A stretch of 64,000 nt of DNA from Parabacteroides distasonis (GCF_004793765.1 NZ_SRYM01000002.1:62001-126000); one strand, 5' to 3'; numbered from the stretch's first letter, positions 1 to 8,628 are shown. Numbers and translations are program-made. Notes: a model not told the origin generated them from the sequence alone.

Positions 1-2
1 TA

Positions 3-647
3 GATAAGCGATCCCCGAGTCTGATCCTCTGCCTCGCCGGCTGGTCTACCTCGCCGGCCCTTTTCCGCCATCTGGAAGTACCGGAGCGGACAGACCTATG
101 GATTGCCTACGATTACAGGACGCTTGCGTTCGAAGAGACATTCGCCCCCTATAAAGAGGTGCATTTGGTCGCTTGGTCTTTAGGCGTATGGGTAGCCACC
201 CATCTTTGGGCAGGCCACCGATCCTTTACCACGGCGACCGCCCTGAACGGTACCCCTTCTCCCATGCACGATACGCTAGGCATCCCGACCGCGGTCTTCG
301 AAGGAACCCTCAATCATTTCAGCGAGGAAGGTATGCGTCGCTTTAACCGCAGGATGTGCGGAGATAAGGAGACTTTCAATCGCTATTCGGAACTCTCGTC
401 ACGTCCGCTGGAGGAAATCAAGGAGGAACTGGAATCTCTATATAATCAGATCCTCCCGGAAAAGCTCGAATCAGCCGATCCGCGGATATCCGCCTTCTGG
501 GATCAAGCCATCCTGTCCACCGAAGACAAGATATTCCCGGCAACCAACCTCCGTAACTACTGGCAAGGCCGTTGCCCTATCCAAGAGATCAAGGCGCCTC
601 ATCTTCCTTTTTACCACTATCAATCATGGAACGAACTATGGAAGTAA
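3..647 (+). CDS. bioG: Pimeloyl-ACP methyl ester esterase BioG, 5' partial
   Basis: The reading frame is open from the left edge of the window to the TAA at 645-647, so the true start lies outside. BioG (DUF452 family) is an alpha/beta-hydrolase that removes the methyl group from pimeloyl-ACP methyl ester, ending the BioC-dependent stage of pimelate synthesis. Visible hallmarks are the N-terminal LILCLAGWSTSPALF segment (LxxxxAGW of the family), the nucleophile elbow AWSLGVW with the predicted catalytic Ser, and the C-terminal PHLPFYHY segment that would carry the catalytic His. It overlaps the start of bioC by about 10 bases, the usual bioG-bioC-bioD order of Bacteroidetes. The family call is confident; the missing piece is probably only a few residues. 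Confidence 0.9.
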   Translation, partial: DKRSPSLILCLAGWSTSPALFRHLEVPERTDLWIAYDYRTLAFEETFAPYKEVHLVAWSLGVWVATHLWAGHRSFTTATALNGTPSPMHDTLGIPTAVFEGTLNHFSEEGMRRFNRRMCGDKETFNRYSELSSRPLEEIKEELESLYNQILPEKLESADPRISAFWDQAILSTEDKIFPATNLRNYWQGRCPIQEIKAPHLPFYHYQSWNELWK

Positions 648-1405
648 TCGCACAAGAACGGATCCGCCGGCGTTTCAGCCAAGCGGTAAATACATATGAT
701 GATCATGCGGAAGCCCAAAAACGGATTTGCGCCCATCTGGTACAGCTATTGACCGCATACACCTCCTCCCATTTCCGCAGAGTGCTGGAAATCGGTTGCG
801 GAAGCGGTGGATTCACCCGTTTATTAAAACAAGAATGCCAGATCGAGGAATGGATACTCAACGATCTTTGCGAGACTTGGCAAAGTGCCATCGAGGAGTT
901 GTTCCCTTCCGCTCCTCCTCTATTCTTGCCCGGTGATGCAGAACGACTGGCTTTTCCCGGCAAGTTCGACTTGATAGCCTCGGCTTCCACTCTGCAATGG
1001 ATGAAAGACCTTCCGTGTCTCCTCCATAAGCTATCGTCTATTCTATCGCCCGGGGGCGTACTGGTTTTCAACACCTTCACGCCAAGCAACCTTCACGAGA
1101 TCAAGGAGCTGACCGGAGAAGGGCTCTCCTATCCTGCCACCGGACAACTAAGGGAGTGGTTATCCGCCGATTTCCAGATCGTCCATGAAGAAGAAGACAA
1201 TGTTCCCTTGACCTTCCGGCATCCGCTGGAAGTGCTGAAACATCTAAAGTACACAGGTGTCACGGCCAACACCTCTTGCGTCTGGACACGGGGAAAACAG
1301 GAACGTTTCTGCCGGGATTATCAAGAGAGATTCCCCTCGGCGGAGGGTGGAGTCACATTAACTTACCGCCCACTCTACATCTTAGTGGTCAAAAGACAAA
1401 GGTAA
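638..1405 (+). CDS. bioC: Malonyl-ACP O-methyltransferase BioC
   Basis: BioC methylates malonyl-ACP with SAM, disguising it so that the fatty-acid machinery can build pimeloyl-ACP methyl ester for biotin. The SAM-binding motif I is VLEIGCGSGGFTRLL, followed by an acidic post-motif and DLIASASTLQWM, typical of class I methyltransferases of this family. I place the start at the ATG at 638 (MEVIAQERIRRRFSQAVNTYD), because family members begin a few residues before the I-x-x-R-F motif; an ATG at 626 is also possible, and the open frame reaches further up inside bioG. The product is about 255 aa, normal for the family. The gene overlaps bioG and is 213 bases from bioD. Confidence 0.92.
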   Translation: MEVIAQERIRRRFSQAVNTYDDHAEAQKRICAHLVQLLTAYTSSHFRRVLEIGCGSGGFTRLLKQECQIEEWILNDLCETWQSAIEELFPSAPPLFLPGDAERLAFPGKFDLIASASTLQWMKDLPCLLHKLSSILSPGGVLVFNTFTPSNLHEIKELTGEGLSYPATGQLREWLSADFQIVHEEEDNVPLTFRHPLEVLKHLKYTGVTANTSCVWTRGKQERFCRDYQERFPSAEGGVTLTYRPLYILVVKRQR

Positions 1406-1467
1406 AGTATGTCGCCTCTTTCGAGGTATTACTCCTTTCACCTATATGGTACAATCGTATCACAGAC

Positions 1468-1522
1468 GTGAAACGATCTTTTCACCTTGGTGATACGTTC
1501 TTTTCACAAGGGTGAAAAGATC
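1468..1522. repeat. Tandem 22-bp palindromic repeat (2.5 units)
   Basis: In the bioC-bioD gap, GTGA starts at 1468, 1490 and 1512, an exact 22-base step. The units carry TTTTCAC at 1479 and 1501, so each contains a GTGAAA/TTTTCAC dyad. The outer arms GATCTTTTCACC (1475-1486) and GGTGAAAAGATC (1511-1522) are perfect reverse complements. A more decayed unit may precede it at about 1447-1467. It could act as an RNA hairpin modulating bioD read-through or as protein-binding DNA; function is not known. Confidence 0.75.
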
Positions 1523-1618
1523 AATAGTACGGGAGAAAAGGAATAAATAGCTTAGAGACAAGGGATAATATCCATAGATACAAAAGATAAATCAAGCAAC
1601 TATTTTAACAACAGAACA

Positions 1619-2299
1619 ATGAATAATCAAACGAAAGAAAACGTCTTATTTATCTCCGGCATAGACACGAACGTCGGAAAGACCGTAGCCACCGGTATGA
1701 TCGCCAAGGCTTTGGCGAAAGCCGGAAAGAAAGTGATCACCCAGAAGATGATACAGACCGGATGCGAGAACATATCGGAGGATATCGAGGCACACCGCCA
1801 GATACAAGGGATCCCCTTTACCGACGAGGATACGCAAGGGCTGACTTGCCCTTATATCTTCACCTATCCCTGCTCTCCTCATATGGCGGCGGCGAAAGAT
1901 GGAAGACGTATCGATTTAGACACGATCACCCAAGCCACCCGGCGATTGCGAGAGACCTACGAATATGTATTACTGGAAGGAGCCGGAGGACTGATGGTTC
2001 CGAACGACATGGAATCCCTTACGATCGATTATGTGAAGGAACAGGCCTATCCCTTGATACTAGTCACATCTGGCAAGCTGGGAAGTATCAATCATACTTT
2101 GCTTAGCTTGTACGCCTGCGAGCGGTACGGTATCGAGGTAAAAGCCATCGTCTACAACCAATATCCAAGCATCGACCCCTTGATCGAGACGAATACCTTG
2201 GAGTATCTAAAGACCAAATTCCCGGAGATCCCCTTAATCCTCCTTCCGGAAATGACAAAGGGAAGCGAGGGGTTTCCCGATATTCGACCGTTGCTTTAA
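1619..2299 (+). CDS. bioD: Dethiobiotin synthetase BioD
   Basis: BioD closes the ureido ring of dethiobiotin from 7,8-diaminopelargonate, CO2 and ATP. The N-terminus has the family P-loop ISGIDTNVGKTVATGMIA (residues about 12-30), then the substrate lysine region QKMIQTG, and the ATP/Mg loop LLEGAGGLMVPN. The length (226 aa) matches the family. It follows bioC on the same strand after 213 bases that include the 22-bp repeat at 1468-1522, and converges with the DUF1232 gene, leaving 7 bases between the two stop codons. Role and family are clear. Confidence 0.96.
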   Translation: MNNQTKENVLFISGIDTNVGKTVATGMIAKALAKAGKKVITQKMIQTGCENISEDIEAHRQIQGIPFTDEDTQGLTCPYIFTYPCSPHMAAAKDGRRIDLDTITQATRRLRETYEYVLLEGAGGLMVPNDMESLTIDYVKEQAYPLILVTSGKLGSINHTLLSLYACERYGIEVKAIVYNQYPSIDPLIETNTLEYLKTKFPEIPLILLPEMTKGSEGFPDIRPLL

Positions 2300-2306
2300 C
2301 GCCCTA

Positions 2307-2699
2307 TCAAGCCGGATCAGGAAATAGATCCAATATTTTCTGATCCGCTTTTCTCCGGATCTCCGGCGTAATGCCATCCTTCACCATTTTCAATACGAAA
2401 GTCATCACCGCCACATCGTCCGTGAAGCCGATAATGGGTAGTACGCTCTCCGGGATCAAGTCGAAAGGTAATATAAAGTATCCTAAAGCCCCGACTATAT
2501 AAGCCTTATGTTGAAGCGGCACCTTTTCATCCTGCAACATATAATACAACGTGAAGACAGGACGCAATACCGTCGCCCCCACTTTCTTCGCTACCCGCTC
2601 TATCTTCCTCCAGAAGCTCTTTTCCGAGAAATAAGTCCCATATCTTTGTATCTCATGTACTTCCTCGAAAGGAACATCCTCAATCTTTCTTGTGTCCAT
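2307..2699 (-). CDS. YkvA/DUF1232 family membrane protein
   Basis: A 130-aa protein with the DUF1232 core at about residues 60-105: HKAYIVGALGYFILPFDLIPESVLPIIGFTDDVAVM, which contains the conserved YFILPFDLIPD-like and GFTDD motifs. This core forms a hydrophobic hairpin that probably inserts in the inner membrane. No biochemical function is established for the family, and the neighbours (bioD, a BASS transporter) give no hint. It is transcribed alone from a promoter with a perfect -7 box at 2727-2734. Confidence 0.85.
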   Translation of the reverse strand: MDTRKIEDVPFEEVHEIQRYGTYFSEKSFWRKIERVAKKVGATVLRPVFTLYYMLQDEKVPLQHKAYIVGALGYFILPFDLIPESVLPIIGFTDDVAVMTFVLKMVKDGITPEIRRKADQKILDLFPDPA

Positions 2700-2726
2700 A
2701 AACGAATCCTATTAAATCATCTTTCA

Positions 2727-2734
2727 CAAAGATA
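2727..2734 (-). promoter_or_regulatory. Promoter -7 box of the DUF1232 gene
   Basis: Read on the minus strand the bases are TATCTTTG, a perfect Bacteroidetes -7 box (TAnnTTTG), about 28 bases before the ATG at 2699. No clear -33 TTTG is seen. Confidence 0.55.
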
Positions 2735-2832
2735 ACAAGTGGCGCAGAAAAATCGCACATGAAATGAGGAAATATTACACAATGACCTCCATACCCGTAT
2801 TCAAAGCTTTCCGTAATAATCTCATAAGATTC

Positions 2833-2877
2833 GTTTTGTTACTCCAACGAATACAGGCAACAAAATAGTAACAAAAC
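2833..2877. repeat. 11-bp inverted repeat downstream of the BASS gene
   Basis: GTTTTGTTACT (2833-2843) and AGTAACAAAAC (2867-2877) are perfect reverse complements with a 23-base loop, 41 bases beyond the stop of the minus-strand transporter. It may be a weak transcription stop or mRNA 3' hairpin; the loop is long and no U-tract follows directly. Confidence 0.4.
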
Positions 2878-2917
2878 AAACGTATCTATTAGACTAAACA
2901 AGGAATATAAAGGTTCA

Positions 2918-3868
2918 CTATTTCATCTCATTTTTTCTTTTCCTCCACAATTGATAGCTATTGAATATGTTCTGCCACAGTACGTAGCTCCCGGGACCAA
3001 TAGAAGATAAGGGGTTCAAATAGGTGTAAGACATCCAGATCGCCAACACGGTATTTTTTTGTCCCAAGGCTTGTCCTGCGCTAATACGGTCATCGTATCT
3101 CGTGCCGATACGTTTTCCCAAATAAAATTGGACGATACAGGTTATCAAGCCTCCTAAAGCGATCAGGATTTCTACATAAATCTCCGCCTCGCTATTGGCC
3201 AAGGACTTCACGGTCTGCCCGGTCACGATAGCCAAAGCTACGGCCCACAGGTAAAAAGCCATATCCCGAAACCCCGCAAGAAAACGATGGATAGACGGCA
3301 TGAACCTGCGCAAGAATAAAGCGAGGAGAAACGGGAATAGCAGCAAAGGGAAAACTTTTCCTAATATCTTCAAGAACGCGGCAAAGAAAGTGATCTCGGC
3401 ATGCGGCTCCACTAATGGGAAGACCAACGGCACGACAATCGCCGCCAATAGATTCGATAATAAGGTATAAGTAGTCAGACTAGAGGCGCTTCCCCCTAAT
3501 TTCCCTGTAATCACGGCCGCCGCCGTAGCAGTCGGGCAAATCAGGCAGACCATCGCTCCCTCAAACACGTCCCGGTATTCCTCTCTCATTGGCAACCAGA
3601 GCAATAAGGCTGCAAGTACCAAACTAGAAACCGCTTGGATAAGCAATAGCCAACCGTGCCAAGGACTGGGCATTAATTCCCGCACAGAGATCTTACAGAA
3701 GGTCAGGAGCAGCTGGGCAAAAATCAAAAAGGGCGTCAGATACGCTATCAAAGTGTACATGAACGGCTTTGTAGGCGCCAGAAAAGCAACATTGGCGAAA
3801 ACAAAATGCCCTATCGCACCCGCTAACATGGAAATAGGGAGTGTCCATGTCTTGAAGAATTTCAACAT
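2918..3868 (-). CDS. BASS-family (bile acid:sodium symporter-like) transporter
   Basis: A 316-aa inner-membrane protein with about nine or ten hydrophobic segments. Two stretches are characteristic of the bile acid:sodium symporter fold: CPTATAAAVITGKLGGS (about residues 110-127) and GQALGQKNTVLAIWM (about 268-282), which correspond to the two unwound crossover helices forming the Na+ and substrate site. Substrates in this superfamily range from bile acids to pantoate and other organic anions, so the substrate here cannot be named. It is monocistronic, with a promoter at 3895-3926 and the terminator of the upstream nag genes in between. Confidence 0.8.
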   Translation of the reverse strand: MLKFFKTWTLPISMLAGAIGHFVFANVAFLAPTKPFMYTLIAYLTPFLIFAQLLLTFCKISVRELMPSPWHGWLLLIQAVSSLVLAALLLWLPMREEYRDVFEGAMVCLICPTATAAAVITGKLGGSASSLTTYTLLSNLLAAIVVPLVFPLVEPHAEITFFAAFLKILGKVFPLLLFPFLLALFLRRFMPSIHRFLAGFRDMAFYLWAVALAIVTGQTVKSLANSEAEIYVEILIALGGLITCIVQFYLGKRIGTRYDDRISAGQALGQKNTVLAIWMSYTYLNPLSSIGPGSYVLWQNIFNSYQLWRKRKNEMK

Positions 3869-3894
3869 AACACCGATTCTTTTAATTCGGGATG

Positions 3895-3926
3895 CAAAAT
3901 AACATCTTTACATCGAAAGAGGCAAA
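3895..3926 (-). promoter_or_regulatory. Promoter of the BASS transporter
   Basis: On the minus strand a TTTG -33 element (3923-3926) is followed 20 bases later by TTATTTTG (3895-3902), close to TAnnTTTG. The inferred start site is about 20 bases before the ATG at 3868. Confidence 0.45.
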
Positions 3927-3983
3927 CAAAAACATCCCTATTGCTGACACTATCACCTAAAACAGTCGAAGGCTACAAGAAAA

Positions 3984-4020
3984 GGGACTGGGTCGTGATT
4001 CTTTTTCACGGCTCAGTCCC
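3984..4020 (-). terminator. Intrinsic terminator after the NagB-like/PIG-L gene
   Basis: Minus-strand RNA would fold GGGACTGaGcCGTGA with TCACGaCcCAGTCCC, followed by TTTTCTT. It lies 34 bases past the stop at 4054 and separates the nag cluster from the transporter. Confidence 0.8.
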
Positions 4021-4053
4021 CCCTCGATTATTCTATGACCAGATCGCCAGTTA

Positions 4054-6039
4054 TTATCTCAACGGGATATATTGTACAAACGCCTCGATAGCCTCATAAG
4101 AAGCTAAACCTAATTGGCGATACAACTCAGCGGTAGCACGGTTACGGTCTTCGGCACGTTGCCAGAACAGACGCTCATCGTCACCTAGATACGGAGCACT
4201 CTCGGCCTGCGATTGATGCTTCAAGATAGCGTTACGTTTGAAGCGCAACTCCTCCGGACTGATAGGTACGGCCATCTCGATATGGTCCATTTCCCATTCT
4301 GCCCATGCGCCACGATACATCCATACACGGCAATTCTTCATCCACTCCTCGTCTTTCACCTCGTCGATAGCGGCAAGGACGGCATCCAGACAAACCTTGT
4401 GGGTTCCGTGCGGGTCGGCCAAGTCACCAGCCACAAACATCTCATCCGGCTTGATCTCCAGCAACAAAGCCTTCACGACGTCCTTATCGACCTCGCTCAG
4501 CTCATTTTTCTTCACCAAACCCGTCTCATAGAACGGAAGGTCCAAGAAATGCACATGATCGTCCTTCACGCCCGAGTAGCGGCAACCATGACGGGCTTCC
4601 TCACGACGGATCGTTCCTTTCATAAAGAGAACATCCTTTCTCTCCGGCTCGCCATTCTCCACCTTCTCGTAACGCAGGTAATTGATGATCTCGTTCGCTT
4701 TATCCTTCACGGCCGATTCTGGAGAGTATTTCTCGCATACATCACGCAAATACTCGCAATAACGGATTACCTCCTCGTCGCCTACGGCGATATTACCGGA
4801 AGTCTCGTAAGCCACATGCACATCATGATGCTGGTCGCACAGACGACGCAAGGTTCCGCCCATGGAGATCACGTCGTCATCCGGATGCGGACTGAACACG
4901 ATCACCTTTTTCGGATACGGGGTGGCACGCTCCGGACGATTAGAATCGTCAGCGTTCGGCTTACCGCCCGGCCATCCTGTGATCGTATGCTGGATATCGT
5001 TGAATATTTTGATATTTACATTATACGCCGAACCATAGAGGGCCAACAACTCGCCCAATCCGTGCTCGCTATAATCCTTGTTTGTCAATTTCAAGATCGG
5101 TTTGTCCGTCAATTGACACAACCAAACGATCGCACGGCGGATCAACTTATTATCCCACTCGCAGCTAGTCACCAACCAAGGATGGCTGATTCGGGTCAAA
5201 TCGTAAGCGGCGGAAAGATCGATCACGACCTTGGCGTTCGGATGATTCTGTAAATAGCTGGAAGGAACGGCATCGCTGACCTTACCCTCAACAGTCTTAG
5301 CGATAATGCTAGCCTTATCCTCTCCCCAAGCCATCAAGATCACGCTGCGGGCGTTCATCATCGTTGAGATACCCATCGTGATGATACCTGCCGGGACATT
5401 CTCCTGCGAAGGGAACGTACGGGCAGCCTCCTTACGAGAAGCGCCTTCCAACAAGACCATACGGGTACGTGAGCTAATCGTTGTTCCACTCACGTTGAAC
5501 ATGATATTACTGGAGTTACCGATACCTAGCAACATGCAATCGATGCCTCCCACGGATTGGATCGTCTCCTCATACTGGCGACAGAAATCCAGGATAGCGT
5601 CTTTCGGCATGCTTCCATCCGGACAATAGATATTCGCCGGATCGATATCGATCTGATCGAACAGCTCCTCTTTCAGGCGAGCCTGATTTCCGGCGCTGGG
5701 ATTAGTCAAGGGGTAAAACTCATATTCCACGAAAGCGATCACGTTGCGGAAACTTAATTTCTCCTCTTTATGCATACGGATCAACTCCTTGTAAACGCTT
5801 AACGGAGAACGTCCACCGGGTAAAGCGATCACGAAGGGCTTACCAATATCTTGTTTTTTACGGATTTGTGTTGCTATCTCTTTAGCGACAGCGAAAGAAC
5901 CTTCCTCGGCCGATTCGTAAATGTTTGTCGGAATCTTTTCCAAACGAGTTAAAACAGAATGCTCAAAAGCATTTTCCGGGCGATAATACCGCAACGGTAT
6001 ACGCGTCAGAGTAATTTGAGAACTAAGGTTCGTTTTCAT
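4054..6039 (-). CDS. NagB-like domain (catalytic residues replaced) fused to PIG-L/LmbE deacetylase
   Basis: A 661-aa two-domain protein. Residues about 45-290 match glucosamine-6-phosphate deaminase (IALPGGRSPLSVYKELIRMH; SSRTRMVLLEGA). Residues about 378-640 are a PIG-L/LmbE deacetylase with the metal motif HPDDD (H385, D387, D388) and a later HGTH. Aligned from memory to E. coli NagB, all four active-site residues are changed: D72 is V104 (VEY for DEY), D141 is S176, H143 is N178 (GNSSNIMFN for GNDGHIAFN) and E148 is V183. The first domain therefore probably does not deaminate and may bind a sugar phosphate, while the PIG-L domain could deacetylate an N-acetylglucosaminyl compound. Bacteroidales genomes usually label such fusions nagB. 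It follows two nagA copies but has its own promoter box at 6081. Confidence 0.85.
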   Translation of the reverse strand: MKTNLSSQITLTRIPLRYYRPENAFEHSVLTRLEKIPTNIYESAEEGSFAVAKEIATQIRKKQDIGKPFVIALPGGRSPLSVYKELIRMHKEEKLSFRNVIAFVEYEFYPLTNPSAGNQARLKEELFDQIDIDPANIYCPDGSMPKDAILDFCRQYEETIQSVGGIDCMLLGIGNSSNIMFNVSGTTISSRTRMVLLEGASRKEAARTFPSQENVPAGIITMGISTMMNARSVILMAWGEDKASIIAKTVEGKVSDAVPSSYLQNHPNAKVVIDLSAAYDLTRISHPWLVTSCEWDNKLIRRAIVWLCQLTDKPILKLTNKDYSEHGLGELLALYGSAYNVNIKIFNDIQHTITGWPGGKPNADDSNRPERATPYPKKVIVFSPHPDDDVISMGGTLRRLCDQHHDVHVAYETSGNIAVGDEEVIRYCEYLRDVCEKYSPESAVKDKANEIINYLRYEKVENGEPERKDVLFMKGTIRREEARHGCRYSGVKDDHVHFLDLPFYETGLVKKNELSEVDKDVVKALLLEIKPDEMFVAGDLADPHGTHKVCLDAVLAAIDEVKDEEWMKNCRVWMYRGAWAEWEMDHIEMAVPISPEELRFKRNAILKHQSQAESAPYLGDDERLFWQRAEDRNRATAELYRQLGLASYEAIEAFVQYIPLR

Positions 6040-6080
6040 GTTTAATTATTGATATTAGTATTACAATCTTACTTGAATCA

Positions 6081-6088
6081 CAAATATA
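6081..6088 (-). promoter_or_regulatory. Promoter -7 box of the NagB-like/PIG-L gene
   Basis: The minus strand reads TATATTTG, a perfect -7 box, about 42 bases before the ATG at 6039. Together with the terminator at 6165-6196 it makes this gene a unit separate from the two nagA genes. Confidence 0.5.
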
Positions 6089-6164
6089 GGAAATAAGTAC
6101 TGATTTTGTCATACGTTGATAGAACAAATTTATTAGCCGAAAGGCTTGATCTATATCGTCTAAA

Positions 6165-6196
6165 AATAAAAAAGGACTGTCCGCTGAGACAGCCCC
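6165..6196 (-). terminator. Intrinsic terminator after the nagA pair
   Basis: On the minus strand GGGGCTGTC pairs with GACAGTCC across TCAGCG and is followed by TTTTTTATTTTT. It lies 20 bases after the stop of the distal nagA at 6217. Confidence 0.8.
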
Positions 6197-6216
6197 TTCC
6201 TTTATTATTAACGAGC

Positions 6217-7383
6217 TTAGACCAATGTATTTGTCTCCGGGACTAAATTACCCATGCTCCATACCGCACGCACATTCAACTTACGATCCAAAATCACGAT
6301 ATCAGCATCCTTTCCTCTTTGCAAGGTTCCTGTGCGATCGCTTACCCCCATCAGGCGAGCCGGGGTCTCGGAAGCCATGCGGACAGCGTCGGCCAAAGGA
6401 ATATCGGCCTTCTGTACCATGGTACGCACCAGTACGTCCATCGTAGCGATACTTCCCACCAAGGAGGAGTGATCCGCCAACTTGCAAACACCATCCTCGA
6501 TGATAACGCGGGGATCAGATAAAGGCTTACCCTCATTGGCGGCGCAAGAAAGAGCGTCCGTAACCAAGCAAGTACGTTCCACTCCTTTCAGCTTATAGAC
6601 CAACCGGAGGATCGTAGAAGGTAAATGGCACCCATCAGCGATCACCTCTACCGTCATATCGTCCATCAAGAAAACACTTTCCACCGTTCCCTCGTATTTA
6701 TATTCCCGACGTTTATGGAAGCCAGGCATGGCGTTATAGAAATGAGCCGCATGCGTGAAACCGGCGTTGTAAGCGGTCTTGATATCATCAAACTCCGCTT
6801 CCGTATGCGAGATAGCGGGCAGGATTCCCCTCGACTTCAGGTATTGGGCGAACTCAAGCGTACCCGGTATCTCCGGACTGGAATCCCAACGCTTGATACA
6901 ATCCGTACGTTCCAATATCTCTTTATATTCTTTCGGGTCGGCGGGATTCTCCTTATCAATAAATAAACTCGCCGCCATCTTCGGATTCAAATACGGTCCC
7001 TCGATATGCAATCCCAAGATAGGACCCTCTTTTTTCCTCATCATTTCCTCGCATACGGTTACCGCCTTATCAATCACCCCGATTTCCGGAGCCAACACGG
7101 TAGGGAATATCGTCGTGGCCCCATGCTTCAGATGGACCGCTACCGCACCATGGAAAGCCTCTTCCGTACATTCGGAGAAGTCGAAGCCCCCGCCGCCATG
7201 GATATTCATCGCCACGAAACCAGGAACTATAGACATTCCTTTCGCGTCCACCACCTTGGCACCAATCACCGCTAAATCGCTATTTGTAACCTCTAAAATC
7301 TTCCCGTCACTAATCAATATGGAACCATCCTTCATCCATCCTTGCGGCGTAAGGATATGGCCATTTATAATCTGTGTCAACAT
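6217..7383 (-). CDS. nagA: N-acetylglucosamine-6-phosphate deacetylase, distal copy
   Basis: An amidohydrolase-fold enzyme of 388 aa that removes acetate from GlcNAc-6-phosphate in amino-sugar catabolism. Metal and catalytic signatures are present: LHIEGPYLN (Glu ligand), SHTEA, THAAHFYNAMPG (His ligands), IADGCH and LVTDALS (catalytic Asp). The first metal motif is N60-I-H62-GGGG, whereas the upstream copy has H60-V-H62. It lies 12 bases downstream of that copy, has the same length and is clearly a tandem duplicate (same MLTQIINGxILTPQGW start). The loss of the first His suggests a single-metal site as in E. coli NagA, which also lacks this His, so activity is still expected. Expression is probably from the promoter at 8600-8628. 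Confidence 0.9.
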   Translation of the reverse strand: MLTQIINGHILTPQGWMKDGSILISDGKILEVTNSDLAVIGAKVVDAKGMSIVPGFVAMNIHGGGGFDFSECTEEAFHGAVAVHLKHGATTIFPTVLAPEIGVIDKAVTVCEEMMRKKEGPILGLHIEGPYLNPKMAASLFIDKENPADPKEYKEILERTDCIKRWDSSPEIPGTLEFAQYLKSRGILPAISHTEAEFDDIKTAYNAGFTHAAHFYNAMPGFHKRREYKYEGTVESVFLMDDMTVEVIADGCHLPSTILRLVYKLKGVERTCLVTDALSCAANEGKPLSDPRVIIEDGVCKLADHSSLVGSIATMDVLVRTMVQKADIPLADAVRMASETPARLMGVSDRTGTLQRGKDADIVILDRKLNVRAVWSMGNLVPETNTLV

Positions 7384-7395
7384 AATCGTTCTTGT

Positions 7396-8562
7396 TTAGA
7401 ATAGTTTATTCGTACCTTCAACCAACGTCCCCATCGCCCATACGGCACGTATATTTAAGTCGCGGTCGTACAACACGATATCAGCGTCTTTGCCCCGCTG
7501 CAAGGTTCCCTTACGATCGGATACGCCCATGATACGGGCGGGAGTCTCCGAGGCCATACGCACGGCATCCTCCAAAGGGATCTCGGCCTTCTGCACCATC
7601 GTACGGATCAAGCGGTCCATCGTAGCGACACTACCCGCCAAGGCCGAACGGTCGGCCAACTTACATACACCATCCTCAATGATGACACGCGGATCGAAAG
7701 CGACTTGGCTATCACTGGCGGCGCAAGCCAAGGCATCTGTGATCAAGCAAGTACGTTCCACACCCTTTATCTTATAGACCAAACGGAGGATCGTAGGCGG
7801 CACATGAATACCATCGGCCACGACCTCAACGGTCATATCATCGAGCAGATAGATACTTTCCACCGTTCCCTCATATTTATACTCGCGGCGTTTATGGAAA
7901 CCCGGCATGGCGTTATAGAAATGGGTAGCATGGGTATAACCTACCTCATAGGCGGTCAAGATATCCTCAAACTCGGCTTGGGTATGCCCTACCGAGGCGA
8001 GTACGCCTTTCGAGGTGATATATTTACCGAACTGCATCGCTCCCGGAAGTTCCGGAGCGGCGTCCCAGCGCTTGATACAATGCGTTTCCTCCAACAAAGG
8101 GATATATTCCTCGGGATCGGGATTCTTGATGTTCTCCGGGATTTGGCCGCCGGCCATTTTCATATTGAAATAATGTCCTTCCAAATGAAGCCCCAGAACC
8201 GGGCTATCTTTCTCGGCCATCAGTTTCTCGGTGGTCTCGGCGGCGGCACGGATCATCGGGATGGTAGAAGAGGATAAGGTGGGGAAGATACTGGTCGTAC
8301 CGTGTTTCATATGCGTGGCTACCGCCGCACGGAAAGCGTCCTCGGTGCCCTCCATAAAATCACGGCCTCCACCTCCATGCACGTGAATTTCCACGCCACC
8401 GGGGACGATGTACATACCTTTGGCGTCTATCAAGGTTGCCCCCACTACCGCTAAGTCGCAGTTTGTTACTTCTAAAATCTTACCGTCGCTTATCAATACC
8501 GACCCGTCTTTCAGCCAGCCTTGCGGGGTAAGAATCTTTCCATTAATGATCTGAGTTAACAT
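7396..8562 (-). CDS. nagA: N-acetylglucosamine-6-phosphate deacetylase, proximal copy
   Basis: First gene of the tandem pair, 388 aa. It has the HxH metal motif H60-V-H62-GGGG, the Glu ligand in LHLEGHYFN, the His ligands in VGHTQAEF and THATHFYNAMPG, and the catalytic Asp in LITDALA. It converts GlcNAc-6-P to GlcN-6-P. Compared with the distal copy the proline after EG is replaced by His (LEGHYF for IEGPYL), and the segments around residues 130-145 differ most, which could mean different substrate preference (for example another N-acyl hexosamine phosphate). The start ATG at 8562 lies about 38 bases downstream of a clear -7 box. Confidence 0.92.
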   Translation of the reverse strand: MLTQIINGKILTPQGWLKDGSVLISDGKILEVTNCDLAVVGATLIDAKGMYIVPGGVEIHVHGGGGRDFMEGTEDAFRAAVATHMKHGTTSIFPTLSSSTIPMIRAAAETTEKLMAEKDSPVLGLHLEGHYFNMKMAGGQIPENIKNPDPEEYIPLLEETHCIKRWDAAPELPGAMQFGKYITSKGVLASVGHTQAEFEDILTAYEVGYTHATHFYNAMPGFHKRREYKYEGTVESIYLLDDMTVEVVADGIHVPPTILRLVYKIKGVERTCLITDALACAASDSQVAFDPRVIIEDGVCKLADRSALAGSVATMDRLIRTMVQKAEIPLEDAVRMASETPARIMGVSDRKGTLQRGKDADIVLYDRDLNIRAVWAMGTLVEGTNKLF

Positions 8563-8599
8563 GATATGAGTTTTAAGCTTTCGCGTTCTTTTAAGTTCA

Positions 8600-8628
8600 C
8601 AAAGTTAACGACTTTTCATTACAACAAA
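8600..8628 (-). promoter_or_regulatory. Promoter of the nagA pair
   Basis: Minus strand: TTTG (8625-8628), 17-base spacer, TAACTTTG (8600-8607), a perfect TAnnTTTG box. The spacer is slightly short. The rest of the 518-base gap 8563-9080 holds the 21-bp repeat at 8857-8930 and no gene that I can support. Confidence 0.55.

Noticed and set aside
4213-5253. 346-codon open frame on the plus strand
   Set aside because: Fully antisense to the NagB-like/PIG-L gene, no recognisable domain, and the minus-strand protein has clear family motifs.
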